Both the position numbers and the translations under genes were made by a program. DNA of 64,000 bases from Devosia sp. A16 (GTDB lineage: Bacteria > Pseudomonadota > Alphaproteobacteria > Rhizobiales > Devosiaceae), in assembly GCF_001402915.1 (NCBI RefSeq), contig NZ_CP012945.1, forward strand, positions 3,325,501-3,389,500. Reading direction: 5' to 3'. The notes under the pieces were generated by a model. That model was given only the letters and a program-made list of their open reading frames with translations, did no database searches and had not been told where the DNA came from. Positions 28,129 through 36,700 of this stretch are shown one piece after another (positions within the stretch are counted from its first letter, which is position 1; each line of letters opens with the position of its first letter).

Positions 28129-29745
28129 CTAGGCCTCGACCCGCTTACGTCCCCGTTGCCCTGCCAATTGGCTGATCGTCGCCCTGAGGGCCGCCGGCTT
28201 TACCGGCTTGGTCACCACGGTGATGCCGCGGTCCTCGGCGAGGGCCCGCACGGCCGGGCTGCGGTCGGCGGTGACCAGGGCCGCCGGCAGGTGGCCGCCG
28301 ACATTGTGGCGCAGCCACTCGATGGCATCGAGGCCGGAGGTCTGGTCGAGGTGGTAATCCATCAGCACCAAGTCGGGCAGCCAGCCGAGCAGCAGCCCAT
28401 CCTTGTCGATATCCTTAAGCGAACGGGCCGAACGGACGTCGCAGCCCCAGCCGCCCAGCAAGCCCTCCATCGCATCGAGAATGGCCCGCTCGTTGTCGAC
28501 GCAGAGAATTCTGAGACCGTTGAGGTTGGAGGTCGGCTCGCGCACCGGGCCGTCCTCCGGCATCACCTTGAGCGAGCGATGGTAGGGCAGGTAGAGCGAA
28601 AAGCGCGAACCGCGCGCCTCCTTGCTCTCGAGTTCCATCGTCAACCCCAGCGCCGCCACCAGCCGCTTGACGATCGACAGCCCCAGGCCCAGCCCCTGCG
28701 CCATGCGGGCGCCGTGCTCCAGCCGGCTGAACTCGGCAAAGATCAGCGCGTGCTGATCCTTGTTGAAGCCGATGCCGGTATCGATCACGTCGAACCGCAC
28801 CCGCGTTCCCCGCAGCCGCGCGCCGACCAGCACCCGTCCGCCGGGGCGCGTATACTTGATGGCGTTGGAGACGAGGTTCTGGATGACGCGCGCGGTGAGC
28901 GCCCGGTCGCCCACCACGGCAAGCGACGTATCGACCAGCCTGAGGTCGATCTCCTTCTTCAGCGCCAAGGGCGCGAACTCGACATCGACTTTTTTCAACA
29001 GGTCGCGCACCTGGAACGGCGTGGCCGCCGGCTTCACCGCGCCCGCATCGATGCGGGAGATATCGAGCAGCGCCGCCATGATCTCCTCGACGGCGGTGAG
29101 CGAGGCTTCGATCGAATGCGCCAGCTCGTCGAGGCCGGTGCCGCCGGCTCGTTCGACCAGCGTCGAGGTATAAAGGCGCGCCGCGTTGAGCGGTTGCAGC
29201 AGGTCGTGGCTGGCGGCGGCGAAGAAGCGGGTCTTGTCGCGGTTGGCCGCATCGGCCTTGGCCCGCGCCACCTCGAGTTCCGAATTCACCCGGATCAGCG
29301 CCGCGGTGCGCTCCTCGACCCGGCCTTCGAGCGACTGGTTGATGCTGGCGAGTTCGGTCTCGGCATCTACCCGCGCCGTCACGTCGGCAAAGCTGATCAC
29401 CAGCCCGCCGTCGGGCAGCCGCGAAGAATGGAACTCCAGCACCTGACCCTTGGCGCCGAGGCGCTGGCTGACCGTGGTGTGCGACTGCGTCAGCGTCTGC
29501 ACCCGTTGCGCGGCGAGGGAGATCGCATCGCCGGTGCCCAGGTCACCCCGTCGCGCCACGAACAGCGCCATGTCGTAGAGCGCCGTGCCGGCGCCCAGCA
29601 GCCCGTCCGGCAACGCCAGCAATTCGCCATAGCGCGAGTTGCAGGTGACCAGCCGCAGGTCGCGATCGAACACCGCCACCCCCTGCGGGATGTGCTCGAT
29701 CGCCTGTCGCAGCGAATCCTGTGTCTCGGTCAGCGTCTCGACCAT
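28129..29745 (-). CDS. PAS-containing hybrid histidine kinase with C-terminal receiver
   Basis: 538 residues, no membrane segments, so cytosolic. An N-terminal PAS domain (IPQGVAVFDRDLRLVTCNSR) is followed by a helical linker. The H-box has a catalytic His near residue 180 (AAASHDLLQPLNAARLYTS), the ATPase domain has NLVSNAIKYT, DTGIGF and GLGLGLSIVKR, and a C-terminal receiver has acceptor Asp near 461 in LVLMDYHLD. The order resembles NahK/ErcS-type hybrid kinases. ATG 29745 was chosen; a longer frame to 30516 runs antisense through mscL and has no homologous content. Likely partner: the convergent NarL-type regulator. Confidence 0.88.
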   Translation of the reverse strand: MVETLTETQDSLRQAIEHIPQGVAVFDRDLRLVTCNSRYGELLALPDGLLGAGTALYDMALFVARRGDLGTGDAISLAAQRVQTLTQSHTTVSQRLGAKGQVLEFHSSRLPDGGLVISFADVTARVDAETELASINQSLEGRVEERTAALIRVNSELEVARAKADAANRDKTRFFAAASHDLLQPLNAARLYTSTLVERAGGTGLDELAHSIEASLTAVEEIMAALLDISRIDAGAVKPAATPFQVRDLLKKVDVEFAPLALKKEIDLRLVDTSLAVVGDRALTARVIQNLVSNAIKYTRPGGRVLVGARLRGTRVRFDVIDTGIGFNKDQHALIFAEFSRLEHGARMAQGLGLGLSIVKRLVAALGLTMELESKEARGSRFSLYLPYHRSLKVMPEDGPVREPTSNLNGLRILCVDNERAILDAMEGLLGGWGCDVRSARSLKDIDKDGLLLGWLPDLVLMDYHLDQTSGLDAIEWLRHNVGGHLPAALVTADRSPAVRALAEDRGITVVTKPVKPAALRATISQLAGQRGRKRVEA

Positions 29746-30003
29746 CTCTTGTCCAATGCTAGGCCCCAATATCTGCCCCGGCTTCCGCGGTCGCAAGGCC
29801 GCACAAAGTCGGGGCTGTGCCGTGGATCCGGCTGCCGACAAGGGGGCGCGAAGCCGACCGCGTCGTCCACCGCCAGGCAGCGCTGCAGCAACAGTTGAGT
29901 TGCTTTGTCGCTCAAACAGGGTGAAAAACCCAACTGAGGGCGCGGCTTGGGTCATCTGCCGCAAAGGGGAGGCCGGTCGGCGCCGCCAACCAAGGGGACT
30001 TAC

Positions 30004-30435
30004 ATGCTCAAGGAATTTCGCGATTTTGCCCTGAAGGGCAATGTCATCGACCTCGCCATCGGTGTGATCATCGGCGCGGCTTTCGGTGCCATCGTCTCGT
30101 CGGTGGTCGACGATCTGTTCATGCCGGTTATCGGCCTGATCCTCAACGGCATCGACTTTTCGAACCTGTTCCTCGTCATCTCCAACCCCAACAACGTGCC
30201 GGTGCCGTCCGTCGCCGCCGCCAAGGCAGCGGGCGTGGCGACCCTCAACTACGGCCTGTTCATCAATGCCGTGGTGAAGTTCACCATCATCGCCTTCGTG
30301 CTGTTCCTCGTGGTCAAGGGCATCAACCGCCTGCGCAAGAAGGAGGCTGCCGCCCCCGCCGCGCCGCCGGCCCCCACCACCGAAGAAAAGCTGCTCACCG
30401 AAATCCGCGACGCCATCAAGGCGCAGAAGGCGTAG
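30004..30435 (+). CDS. mscL: Large-conductance mechanosensitive channel
   Basis: 143 residues. [20 protein letters not shown] is the conserved N-terminal helix and first membrane segment of Msc[21 protein letters not shown] lines the pore, and the second helix is [21 protein letters not shown] Pro/Ala-rich linker and a C-terminal helix ([15 protein letters not shown]) complete it. It opens under membrane tension to release solutes during hypo-osmotic shock, as a homopentamer. ATG 30004 follows AAGGGGAC. Monocistronic, followed by a strong terminator. Confidence 0.97.
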   Translation: MLKEFRDFALKGNVIDLAIGVIIGAAFGAIVSSVVDDLFMPVIGLILNGIDFSNLFLVISNPNNVPVPSVAAAKAAGVATLNYGLFINAVVKFTIIAFVLFLVVKGINRLRKKEAAAPAAPPAPTTEEKLLTEIRDAIKAQKA

Positions 30436-30456
30436 ATTTCCCCTTAGGCACAACCG

Positions 30457-30485
30457 ACGCGCGCCGCTCGCCCGGCGCGCGTTTT
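30457..30485 (+). terminator. Rho-independent terminator after mscL
   Basis: A 10-bp perfect stem (ACGCGCGCCG at 30457-30466, complement at 30473-30482) with a 6-nt loop and TTTT immediately after. Confidence 0.8.
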
Positions 30486-30522
30486 CCACCGTGGCGGCGC
30501 GCCCTGCGTCCCACACCCACCG

Positions 30523-30550
30523 GTGTCATTCCCGCGTAGGCGGGAACCTG
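30523..30550. repeat. Palindromic intergenic repeat, family B single unit
   Basis: GTGTCATTCCCGCGTAGGCGGGAACCTG: one family B unit, here with loop GTAG instead of the usual AAAG. Between mscL and the convergent glutathione-transferase gene. Confidence 0.65.
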
Positions 30551-30614
30551 GTGGGGTGCTGCCGCACCAGGATCAGGCCCAACGAGTCTTCGGGTCTACC
30601 CTCGCCGAACGCAG

Positions 30615-31250
30615 CTAACCCGGGAAATCCACCTGCGTCTCCGGCCGGGCCGCGACGAACTCGGGCAAGTCACGGCAGGAGGCATCGAGCGCCTCGAGCC
30701 GTGGGTAGGGGGCAAGGTCGCAGCCGAAGCGACGCGCATTGGCCATCTGCGGCACGAGGCAAGCCTCCGCGAGGCCGGGCGTGTCGGTAAAGCCGTAGCG
30801 GGTGGAGCGCGTTCGCCGCGCCAGCGCCGTCTCGAGGCTTTCGAACGCCGTCGCGATCCAGTGCCGGTACCAGCCATCCACCTGCGCTTCGCTCGCTCCC
30901 ATCGGGCCGGCGAGATACTTGCGTACCCGGTTGTTGTTGATCGGGTGGAGGTCGGCAGCGATCAGCAACGCAAAGGCCCGCGCCTCTGCCCGCTCGAGCG
31001 GATCGGCCGGCAACAGCGGCGGGGTCGGGAAGAGCTCGTCGATGAGCCCGATGATCGCCAGCGACTGCGCGACGATGCGCCCATCGATCTCCAGGGCCGG
31101 CATCAGCCCCTGCGGGTTGATGGCCCGGTACTCGGGCGAGCTGGCCGAGGGGACCGGCACATACTCATACGCGATGCCCTTGAGGTTGAGCACGATCCTG
31201 ACGCGCTGGCCGGCGGAGTTCTGGTAACGGGAATGGAGGCGGAGCTGCAT
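30615..31250 (-). CDS. Glutathione S-transferase, maleylacetoacetate isomerase-like (zeta class)
   Basis: 211 residues. The N-terminal thioredoxin-like domain has QNSAGQRVRIVLNLKGIAYE, equivalent to the zeta-class SSxxxRVRIALxLKG glutathione site. It is followed by INPQGLMPALEIDG and IVAQSLAIIGLIDE. The helical C-terminal domain ends LVPQMANARRFGCDLAPYPR, as in maleylacetoacetate isomerase. The probable role is glutathione-dependent isomerisation in tyrosine/homogentisate breakdown; neighbouring pathway genes are absent, so another zeta-class substrate is possible. ATG 31250 is the family start; the longer open frame is not supported. Confidence 0.85.
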   Translation of the reverse strand: MQLRLHSRYQNSAGQRVRIVLNLKGIAYEYVPVPSASSPEYRAINPQGLMPALEIDGRIVAQSLAIIGLIDELFPTPPLLPADPLERAEARAFALLIAADLHPINNNRVRKYLAGPMGASEAQVDGWYRHWIATAFESLETALARRTRSTRYGFTDTPGLAEACLVPQMANARRFGCDLAPYPRLEALDASCRDLPEFVAARPETQVDFPG

Positions 31251-31472
31251 GGCGGCGAACCTGACCGGAATCGCTGTCACAATCCAGCGCCGCCGTTTGA
31301 CAGGCTCGGCCACTCCGATATCTTGAACGGGCAGGGCTGGTGCAGCCCGCCGCTCGCGCCCTCCGGGGAAAGGTGAATGCACCACCATCAATGCCGGGTT
31401 TGAGCCCTCATCGGACAGCCCGTCGGCAACGCGAGCACTGACCTTGTGCGCTGTCCGCCAGAGGATCAGACC

Positions 31473-32186
31473 ATGCATTCCTTTCTCGACGCCAAGCACA
31501 TGGCCAAGGCGCTGCGCCAAGCCCTTGCCGAACGCGGCCAGCAGATCTCGCACTCCGACGCACTCGAACTTGTCGCCCGCCAGTTTGGCTTCGCCAATTG
31601 GAACATGCTCGCCGCCCGCATTGAAGCGGCACACCTGAAGCCGCTGCAGCTGCCCTCTGGCTGGCGTGTCGCCGGCACCACCAACGAGTGGAACTATCGC
31701 CTCGGCATCGACCCGCAAGCGCCCGGCACCGCCCTGATTGAAAGCCGCTCCGATCGGGACGCGGTGATCGATCGCGCGGCCGGTGAAACCGCCGTGCTGA
31801 TGCAGTCGATCCTTGCCGATTCCTATCGCGGCACCCAGTTGCGCCTGACGGCAGAGCTGCGCACCGAAGCGGCGGAGATGGCGACGCTCTGGATGCGCGT
31901 CGACCCCCTCGAGGGGCGCTACCTGCACTTCGACAACCTGTTGGAGCGCCCGGATGGCCCGCTCGATGGCACCCGCGGCTGGACCCGGCGCCAGGTTGTG
32001 CTTCCGGTGCCAGAGGCAGCGGCCACCATCCACTATGGGTTCTTCCTGCGCGGCAGTGGCAAGGTCTGGGCTCGCCGCTTCACCATCGAAACCGTTGGCC
32101 CGACGGTCGCCGCAACCGAACCGCGGCCGCGCTATCTCAGTCGCCCCACCAATCTCGATTTCGGCGGCGGCCCGCCGCCCGCTTAG
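31473..32186 (+). CDS. Protein with N-terminal glyoxalase-superfamily (Glyoxalase_8) helical domain, function unknown
   Basis: 237 residues. The first ~50 residues (FLDAKHMAKALRQALAERG, then SHSDALELVARQFGFANWNM) match the short helical domain found at the ends of some alphaproteobacterial glyoxalase-like proteins. The remainder contains LPSGWRVAGTTNEWNYRLGI and looks like a beta-rich sandwich, but I cannot name it. ATG 31473 has AGAGGA 8 bases upstream. No signal peptide. It is convergent with hemA (20 bp apart). The function is unknown. Confidence 0.7.
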   Translation: MHSFLDAKHMAKALRQALAERGQQISHSDALELVARQFGFANWNMLAARIEAAHLKPLQLPSGWRVAGTTNEWNYRLGIDPQAPGTALIESRSDRDAVIDRAAGETAVLMQSILADSYRGTQLRLTAELRTEAAEMATLWMRVDPLEGRYLHFDNLLERPDGPLDGTRGWTRRQVVLPVPEAAATIHYGFFLRGSGKVWARRFTIETVGPTVAATEPRPRYLSRPTNLDFGGGPPPA

Positions 32187-32206
32187 CGGATCGCGCCAGG
32201 CGCGCC

Positions 32207-33487
32207 TCAGCCGCCGGCGTTGCTCAGCGTCAGGTCGCCGCTGGTCAGCTTGTCGGCGCTGACCTTGGCGGTGGGGCGCTCGCGCGGCAGCTCGAGGCTG
32301 GCCCATACGCTGACCAGGGCGTGGCGCAACTCGATGATCATCTCATCGGTATGGAGCGGCGTCGGGGTGATGCGCAGCCGTTCCGTGCCCTTGGGCACCG
32401 TGGGGTAGTTGATCGGCTGGATGTAGATATTGTGCTTTTCCATCAGCATATCGCTGGCCGCCTTGCACAGGCGCGCGTCGCCGACGATCACCGGCACGAT
32501 ATGGGTATCGGTCTTCAGTACCGGCAGGCCGGCATCGCCCAGGATATCCTTGGTCAGTTGCGCCTGCCGCTGCTGGCCTTCGCGCTCCACCGAGGAGACC
32601 TTGAGGTGTTCGATCGAGGCGCGCGCCGCAGCGCACAGCGCCGGGGGCAGGGCGGTGGTGAAGATGAATTCCGGCGCATAGGAGCGGATCGCATCGATGA
32701 TCGCCTGGTTGGCGGCGACATAACCCCCCATCACGCCAAACCCCTTGGCGAGCGTGCCTTCGATGATGTCGATCCGGCCCATCAGGCCATCGCGGTCGGC
32801 AATGCCGCCACCGCGCGGGCCGTACATGCCGACCGCATGCACTTCATCGATATAGGTGAGCGCGCCGAACTCCTCGGCGAGGTCGCAGATCTCGGCGATC
32901 GGCGCCACGTCCCCATCCATCGAATAGACCGACTCGAACACGATCAGCTTGGGCCGCTTGCGGTCGACCGACGCGAGCAGTTCGCGCAGATGCACCACGT
33001 CGTTGTGGCGGAAGATCTTCTTTTCCATGCCGGACTGGCGCACGCCCTGGATCATCGAGGCGTGGTTGAGCTGATCGGAGAAGATCACGCAATCGGGGAG
33101 CAGGCGGGCGATGGTCGAAATCGCCGCTTCGTTCGACACGAACCCCGAAGTGAACACCAGCGCGGCTTCCTTGCGATGCAGGTCCGCCAGCGAACGCTCG
33201 AGTTCGACCAATGGCCGGTTGGTGCCGGAAATATTGCGCGTGCCGCCGGCGCCGACGCCGAGCTTGGCGGCGGTGTCCTGCATGGCGGCGATGGTCACCG
33301 GATGCTGGCCCATGCCCAGATAGTCGTTCGAGCACCAGATGGTGATCTCGCGCTGGTTGTCGGCATTGTCCCGGAAGATGGCCCGCGGGAAACGCCCGGC
33401 AATTCGTTCGAGATCGGCGAAAACGCGATAGCGCTTTTCCTGCCGCAAGGTGTCGACGGCGTCCTCGAAAAACCCGCGATAGTCCAT
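32207..33487 (-). CDS. hemA: 5-aminolevulinate synthase
   Basis: 426 residues. A PLP enzyme condensing glycine with succinyl-CoA to 5-aminolevulinate, the first step of heme synthesis by the C4 (Shemin) route typical of alphaproteobacteria. Landmarks are [12 protein letters not shown], the glycine-rich [30 protein letters not shown], and the PLP lysine in [14 protein letters not shown] at about residue 248. The full family length is present. An FNR/FixK-type box lies 81 bp upstream of the start, consistent with oxygen-responsive heme supply. Monocistronic as seen here. Confidence 0.97.
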   Translation of the reverse strand: MDYRGFFEDAVDTLRQEKRYRVFADLERIAGRFPRAIFRDNADNQREITIWCSNDYLGMGQHPVTIAAMQDTAAKLGVGAGGTRNISGTNRPLVELERSLADLHRKEAALVFTSGFVSNEAAISTIARLLPDCVIFSDQLNHASMIQGVRQSGMEKKIFRHNDVVHLRELLASVDRKRPKLIVFESVYSMDGDVAPIAEICDLAEEFGALTYIDEVHAVGMYGPRGGGIADRDGLMGRIDIIEGTLAKGFGVMGGYVAANQAIIDAIRSYAPEFIFTTALPPALCAAARASIEHLKVSSVEREGQQRQAQLTKDILGDAGLPVLKTDTHIVPVIVGDARLCKAASDMLMEKHNIYIQPINYPTVPKGTERLRITPTPLHTDEMIIELRHALVSVWASLELPRERPTAKVSADKLTSGDLTLSNAGG

Positions 33488-33567
33488 AGTTCCACTTTCG
33501 TAGCGCAGGCGCTTCGCCTGCTGGCGACCTCATGACCGGAGGGTAGCTACTCCCCCGGTCCGTGGCA

Positions 33568-33581
33568 TTGACATAGGTCAA
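33568..33581 (-). promoter_or_regulatory. FNR/FixK-type box upstream of hemA
   Basis: TTGACATAGGTCAA is a perfect TTGAC-N4-GTCAA inverted repeat, close to the FNR/FixK consensus TTGAT-N4-ATCAA. A TAGCTA hexamer at 33544-33549 lies where a -10 element would fall if the box sits near -40 of the transcript, the usual activator position. hemA is a known FNR/FixK target in other alphaproteobacteria. The wider 33488-33870 gap shows no gene. Confidence 0.6.
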
Positions 33582-33870
33582 TTCGCCGCGCGGCGGCTTA
33601 TACAAGTCATTGGCCGGGCTGCAGCTTGCCGACGCAGCTTGGAACCATCCTAAACAATGGCGGCTCGCGTGCCAATCAAGCAGATGTGCGCAACTCGTCG
33701 CAGCCGCCGGTTCCCCCGGGTGGTAACCTCCGTTCAGAATGGGTTCAGCGCGGGCATGCCACTTCGCTCCCACTGGCCGTTCGTGCAGGGATTAACGGCC
33801 CCGATGCCTTTCCGTTGACCCGGTTTGAGCGTCCGCTACTATCAACCTCACGGAAACAGGGGGATCCGCC

Positions 33871-35196
33871 ATGAAGAGCTTCTCTTCGTCCAGCTTCGCC
33901 AACGATCATGCCGAAGTGCTCGACCTGGCGCTTGCCGCCGTCAACAAGCATCCGCAGGCGCTGTTCACCGATTTCCAGTGGTTCCTCTACGAAGCGCGCG
34001 ACACGGTGTTTTTCACTGCGGCGTCGAAGTCGCATTTCGACAAGGACACGCTCGGCAACCTGGTCGCCGACATGGTGGCGCTGGCCCCCCAGCTGAGCCA
34101 CGGCTTCGTCGGCGCCCGCCCGGGGCAGCCGTTCCCCAAACACCTGCTCGACGCCATCACCCATGTCGAGGAGGTCGACGAGTTCGACGGCTATCCCGAC
34201 AAGTGGCTGTCGAAGTCCCCCGACATTTTCGAGCGGGACGACCTGCCGCTGTTCCGCGTCTCGGCGGTAGTGCGTCGCGGCGGGCCTGACGCGATGGGCC
34301 GGGCCTCGATGATCCAGGTGCGCTCGAGCCATGCGCTGCTCGAAGGCTCGGACTCGGCCCTGCTGACCCGCTCGGCCTCCGCCGGTCACGGCGTGATGAG
34401 CGACAAGTCCAACAAGGTGGGGTTTGGCGCCCGCCTCAAGGGGACGCTGCGCGGCTGGGGCATGACCTTCCTGTACGTCACCCTCGCCAATATCCTGGCG
34501 CCGCCGGACAAGCCCTGGGGCTTCAAGACCCTGGCGCTGAAGCGGCATCGGCTGCGGCTGCTGGCCAACAAGCTCGGCGTGCGCCAGCGCTCGCTGATGT
34601 TCGCGCTGGTGACCCACGCGCTCAACGGCGAGGGCGATGAGCGGCACATGTCGAAAAAGGTGATCGGCGCTGCCTACACCATGCTCGACGGCAAGCGCCA
34701 CGATGCCGACGACGATTTCTTCCGCGTCCGGGCGCTGGAGGCCAAGTTCGAGGTGATCGACGACTTCGTCGCCTATGTGCGCAAGGTCGACGATACCATC
34801 GACAAGATCGAGAAGAAGGACATCACCAAGTTCCAGGTGATGATGAACTCGATGTTCCGTTCGCTGCGCGCCCTCAACCGCGCGCTGCCCTTCCTGCCGG
34901 GCAAGCGCTTCTGGCGCTTCAACGGCGGCATCCATGTGGTGCTGACCCTGGTGCCGCCGCATCGCACCTACGGGCCGATGACCCACGGCATGATGGAGCC
35001 GATCTATTGCGGCGCCTGGCATCCCGCCGCCAATATCTGCACCTTCTGCCCCGGCCGCGAGTACATCACGCTCAACTTCTCGATGGAAACCCGCCACATC
35101 GCCAACGTCGAAAAGATCGAACAGCTGCTGCAAAAGGTCGAAGCGATGGACATCGCCCCGACCGGCAAGGTGATCGTCGAGGACGACGGGGTGTGA
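33871..35196 (+). CDS. Acyltransferase-like protein related to the WS/DGAT and condensation-domain fold, altered active site
   Basis: 441 residues, cytosolic or peripherally bound, not firmly recognised. An N-terminal half with VRSSHALLEGSDSALLTRSA resembles the HHxxxDG active-site region of wax ester synthase/diacylglycerol acyltransferases and nonribosomal condensation domains, but reads S153-H154-xxx-E158-G159. The second half (FNGGIHVVLTLVPPHRTYGP, GAWHPAANICTFCPGREYIT) resembles the C-terminal subdomain of that superfamily. A basic, hydrophobic stretch near residues 195-215 may contact membrane. ATG 33871 has GGGGGAT upstream. An acyl-CoA-dependent transfer is possible but unproven. Confidence 0.6.
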   Translation: MKSFSSSSFANDHAEVLDLALAAVNKHPQALFTDFQWFLYEARDTVFFTAASKSHFDKDTLGNLVADMVALAPQLSHGFVGARPGQPFPKHLLDAITHVEEVDEFDGYPDKWLSKSPDIFERDDLPLFRVSAVVRRGGPDAMGRASMIQVRSSHALLEGSDSALLTRSASAGHGVMSDKSNKVGFGARLKGTLRGWGMTFLYVTLANILAPPDKPWGFKTLALKRHRLRLLANKLGVRQRSLMFALVTHALNGEGDERHMSKKVIGAAYTMLDGKRHDADDDFFRVRALEAKFEVIDDFVAYVRKVDDTIDKIEKKDITKFQVMMNSMFRSLRALNRALPFLPGKRFWRFNGGIHVVLTLVPPHRTYGPMTHGMMEPIYCGAWHPAANICTFCPGREYITLNFSMETRHIANVEKIEQLLQKVEAMDIAPTGKVIVEDDGV

Positions 35197-35230
35197 TTGC
35201 TAGGTGAGCTTGCCACCAGAAAGCGCCTCC

Positions 35231-35323
35231 AAGCTCGGTGTCATCCCCGCGAAAGCGGGGACCTCCGTTTAGGATGGTGCCGCAGGCAGGAAAACAGAGG
35301 TTCCCGCTTTCGCAGGAATGACC
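35231..35323. repeat. Palindromic intergenic repeat, family B pair
   Basis: Two family B units in inverted orientation: GTCATCCCCGCGAAAGCGGG at about 35239 and the complementary GGTTCCCGCTTTCGCAGGAA at about 35299. Both are close to the cluster at 23012, and the left flank AAGCTCGGTGTCAT is also shared with it. A partial echo, GACGTCGGGACCCATTGCTC, lies near 35362. Confidence 0.7.
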
Positions 35324-35462
35324 TGGTGGGCGAGGCAAAATCGTAGTCCTACGCCATGGACGGACGTCGGGACCCATTGCTCGGATGGCAGTACAGGCAA
35401 GGACAGTGCCGGTCCACCACGTCAAGGTCGGGTGGTTTGCCGCCGAGGCAGCGGGCCGCGCA

Positions 35463-35492
35463 CTGGGCCCCGGCTTGCGCCGGGGTGACGGC
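35463..35492. repeat. GC-rich hairpin repeat, family B variant
   Basis: GGCCCCGGCTTGCGCCGGGG followed by TGAC: a hairpin ending in the TGAC that is the complement of the family B GTCA. With the pair at 35231 it accounts for most of the 330-bp gap 35197-35526, in which no gene is visible. It may terminate the flanking convergent genes. Confidence 0.5.
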
Positions 35493-35526
35493 CGGTGCTT
35501 GCGGCGGGTTGGCGTTCCAGACGTTC

Positions 35527-36534
35527 TTAGCCTTTGAACCCGCCCAGCCTCGCCACCACCATGTCGTGATCCGAGAGGACTTCGCCGTCATCGGTCAGTG
35601 ACGGCACGATCCGGCTCTCTTCAACCACAACGCCGCGCGTCAGGAACCAGTCGAGTTTCCAGGTGCCGCGCGGGCTGCGGCTGACCCGGCTGGGGCGCGT
35701 GGTGGATTGGCCGAGCGGGCCGCCGTGCCGCTCGAAGCCCCGGCCATAGGCGTGGGCGAACAGCGTCTCCTTTTCGAAATCGCCGCCATCGGCGAGCCCG
35801 GTATTGAGGTCGCCGCCGATGACGACGGGCGTCGCGCCGGCCAGCTCGTCGATCGCATCGATCAGCCGTTTGATCTGCGCCTCGCGATAGCCGGCGTCGC
35901 CCCGGTTCTCGAGATGCACCGAGACGGCGTAGAGCGGTCCTTCGGTGGTCATCACCGCCGTGGCGATGGCGCAGCGCGTGCCCACCCGACGCGCCGGGCT
36001 TTCCGGCGTGAACCAGTGCCCCTGCGGCTCGAGCCGGATCATCACCGGCGCCTGCAACGCCGCCTTCGACAGCAGCGCATTGCCGTGGAAGCCGTGCAGG
36101 TTGAAATCGTCCTCGCAGAATGCGAGCTCGACTTCGGCGCCCAGTTCGAGCTCGAGGAACTCGACACCGAAGGCGTAGTTCATGGCGAGCTCGGCCGCGA
36201 TGTCGCGCGAGGTGTGGCGCTGACGGGTGCGGGCCATGCCGTTATCGACTTCCGACAGCAGGATCAGTTCGGCGCCTTCGCGCTGCAGAACCGCCGCGGA
36301 TTTCTCGACATTGTAGCAGCGTTCGAGATTCCAGGCGGCAACGGTCAGCGGGAAGGCCAGCACCTCGCTGCGTTCGGCAGCCGGCGCTTCGACCCGCTGC
36401 AGGCAGGTGAGCCCGGCCAACGCCTCGGCATGGTTGGCCTCGGTTCGCGGCAGCGCATCCAGCCGGTTCCGCTCGCTCTGCGGCGGGCCCTGCAGCAGGC
36501 CAATCTGTGCGGGTTTGACGAGGTCGAGGGACAT
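35527..36534 (-). CDS. Endonuclease/exonuclease/phosphatase family protein
   Basis: 335 residues. VAAWNLERCYNVEKSAAVLQ and LILLSEVDNGMARTRQRHTS give the first metal-binding Asn/Glu pair. VSVHLENRGDAGYREAQ and VVIGGDLNTGL carry the catalytic Asp-x-Asn. A C-terminal SDHDMVVARL ends with the catalytic SDH. All EEP-fold residues look intact. The fold covers DNases, phosphodiesterases and inositol phosphatases; the substrate is unknown. An N-terminal extension of about 65 residues precedes the fold. No signal peptide. Confidence 0.85.
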   Translation of the reverse strand: MSLDLVKPAQIGLLQGPPQSERNRLDALPRTEANHAEALAGLTCLQRVEAPAAERSEVLAFPLTVAAWNLERCYNVEKSAAVLQREGAELILLSEVDNGMARTRQRHTSRDIAAELAMNYAFGVEFLELELGAEVELAFCEDDFNLHGFHGNALLSKAALQAPVMIRLEPQGHWFTPESPARRVGTRCAIATAVMTTEGPLYAVSVHLENRGDAGYREAQIKRLIDAIDELAGATPVVIGGDLNTGLADGGDFEKETLFAHAYGRGFERHGGPLGQSTTRPSRVSRSPRGTWKLDWFLTRGVVVEESRIVPSLTDDGEVLSDHDMVVARLGGFKG

Positions 36535-36700
36535 GGCGGCAGCTTCATATCGGGAGAGGGGAGCACTTCCCCTAGCCAGCCCTTATGTCGAGCCGGTGAC
36601 AAATCGTGCGCTGGCGTAACCCGGCGTACGGATCGCGCCTTGTCGCGCGCGTGGCCGCACGCTAAATCCCCCGCCAATAACTGTTTCCCCGGGGGTTTTC

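Noticed and set aside
29746-30516. Upstream extension of the hybrid kinase frame through mscL
   Set aside because: The extension is antisense to mscL and lacks any domain; the kinase starts sensibly at 29745.
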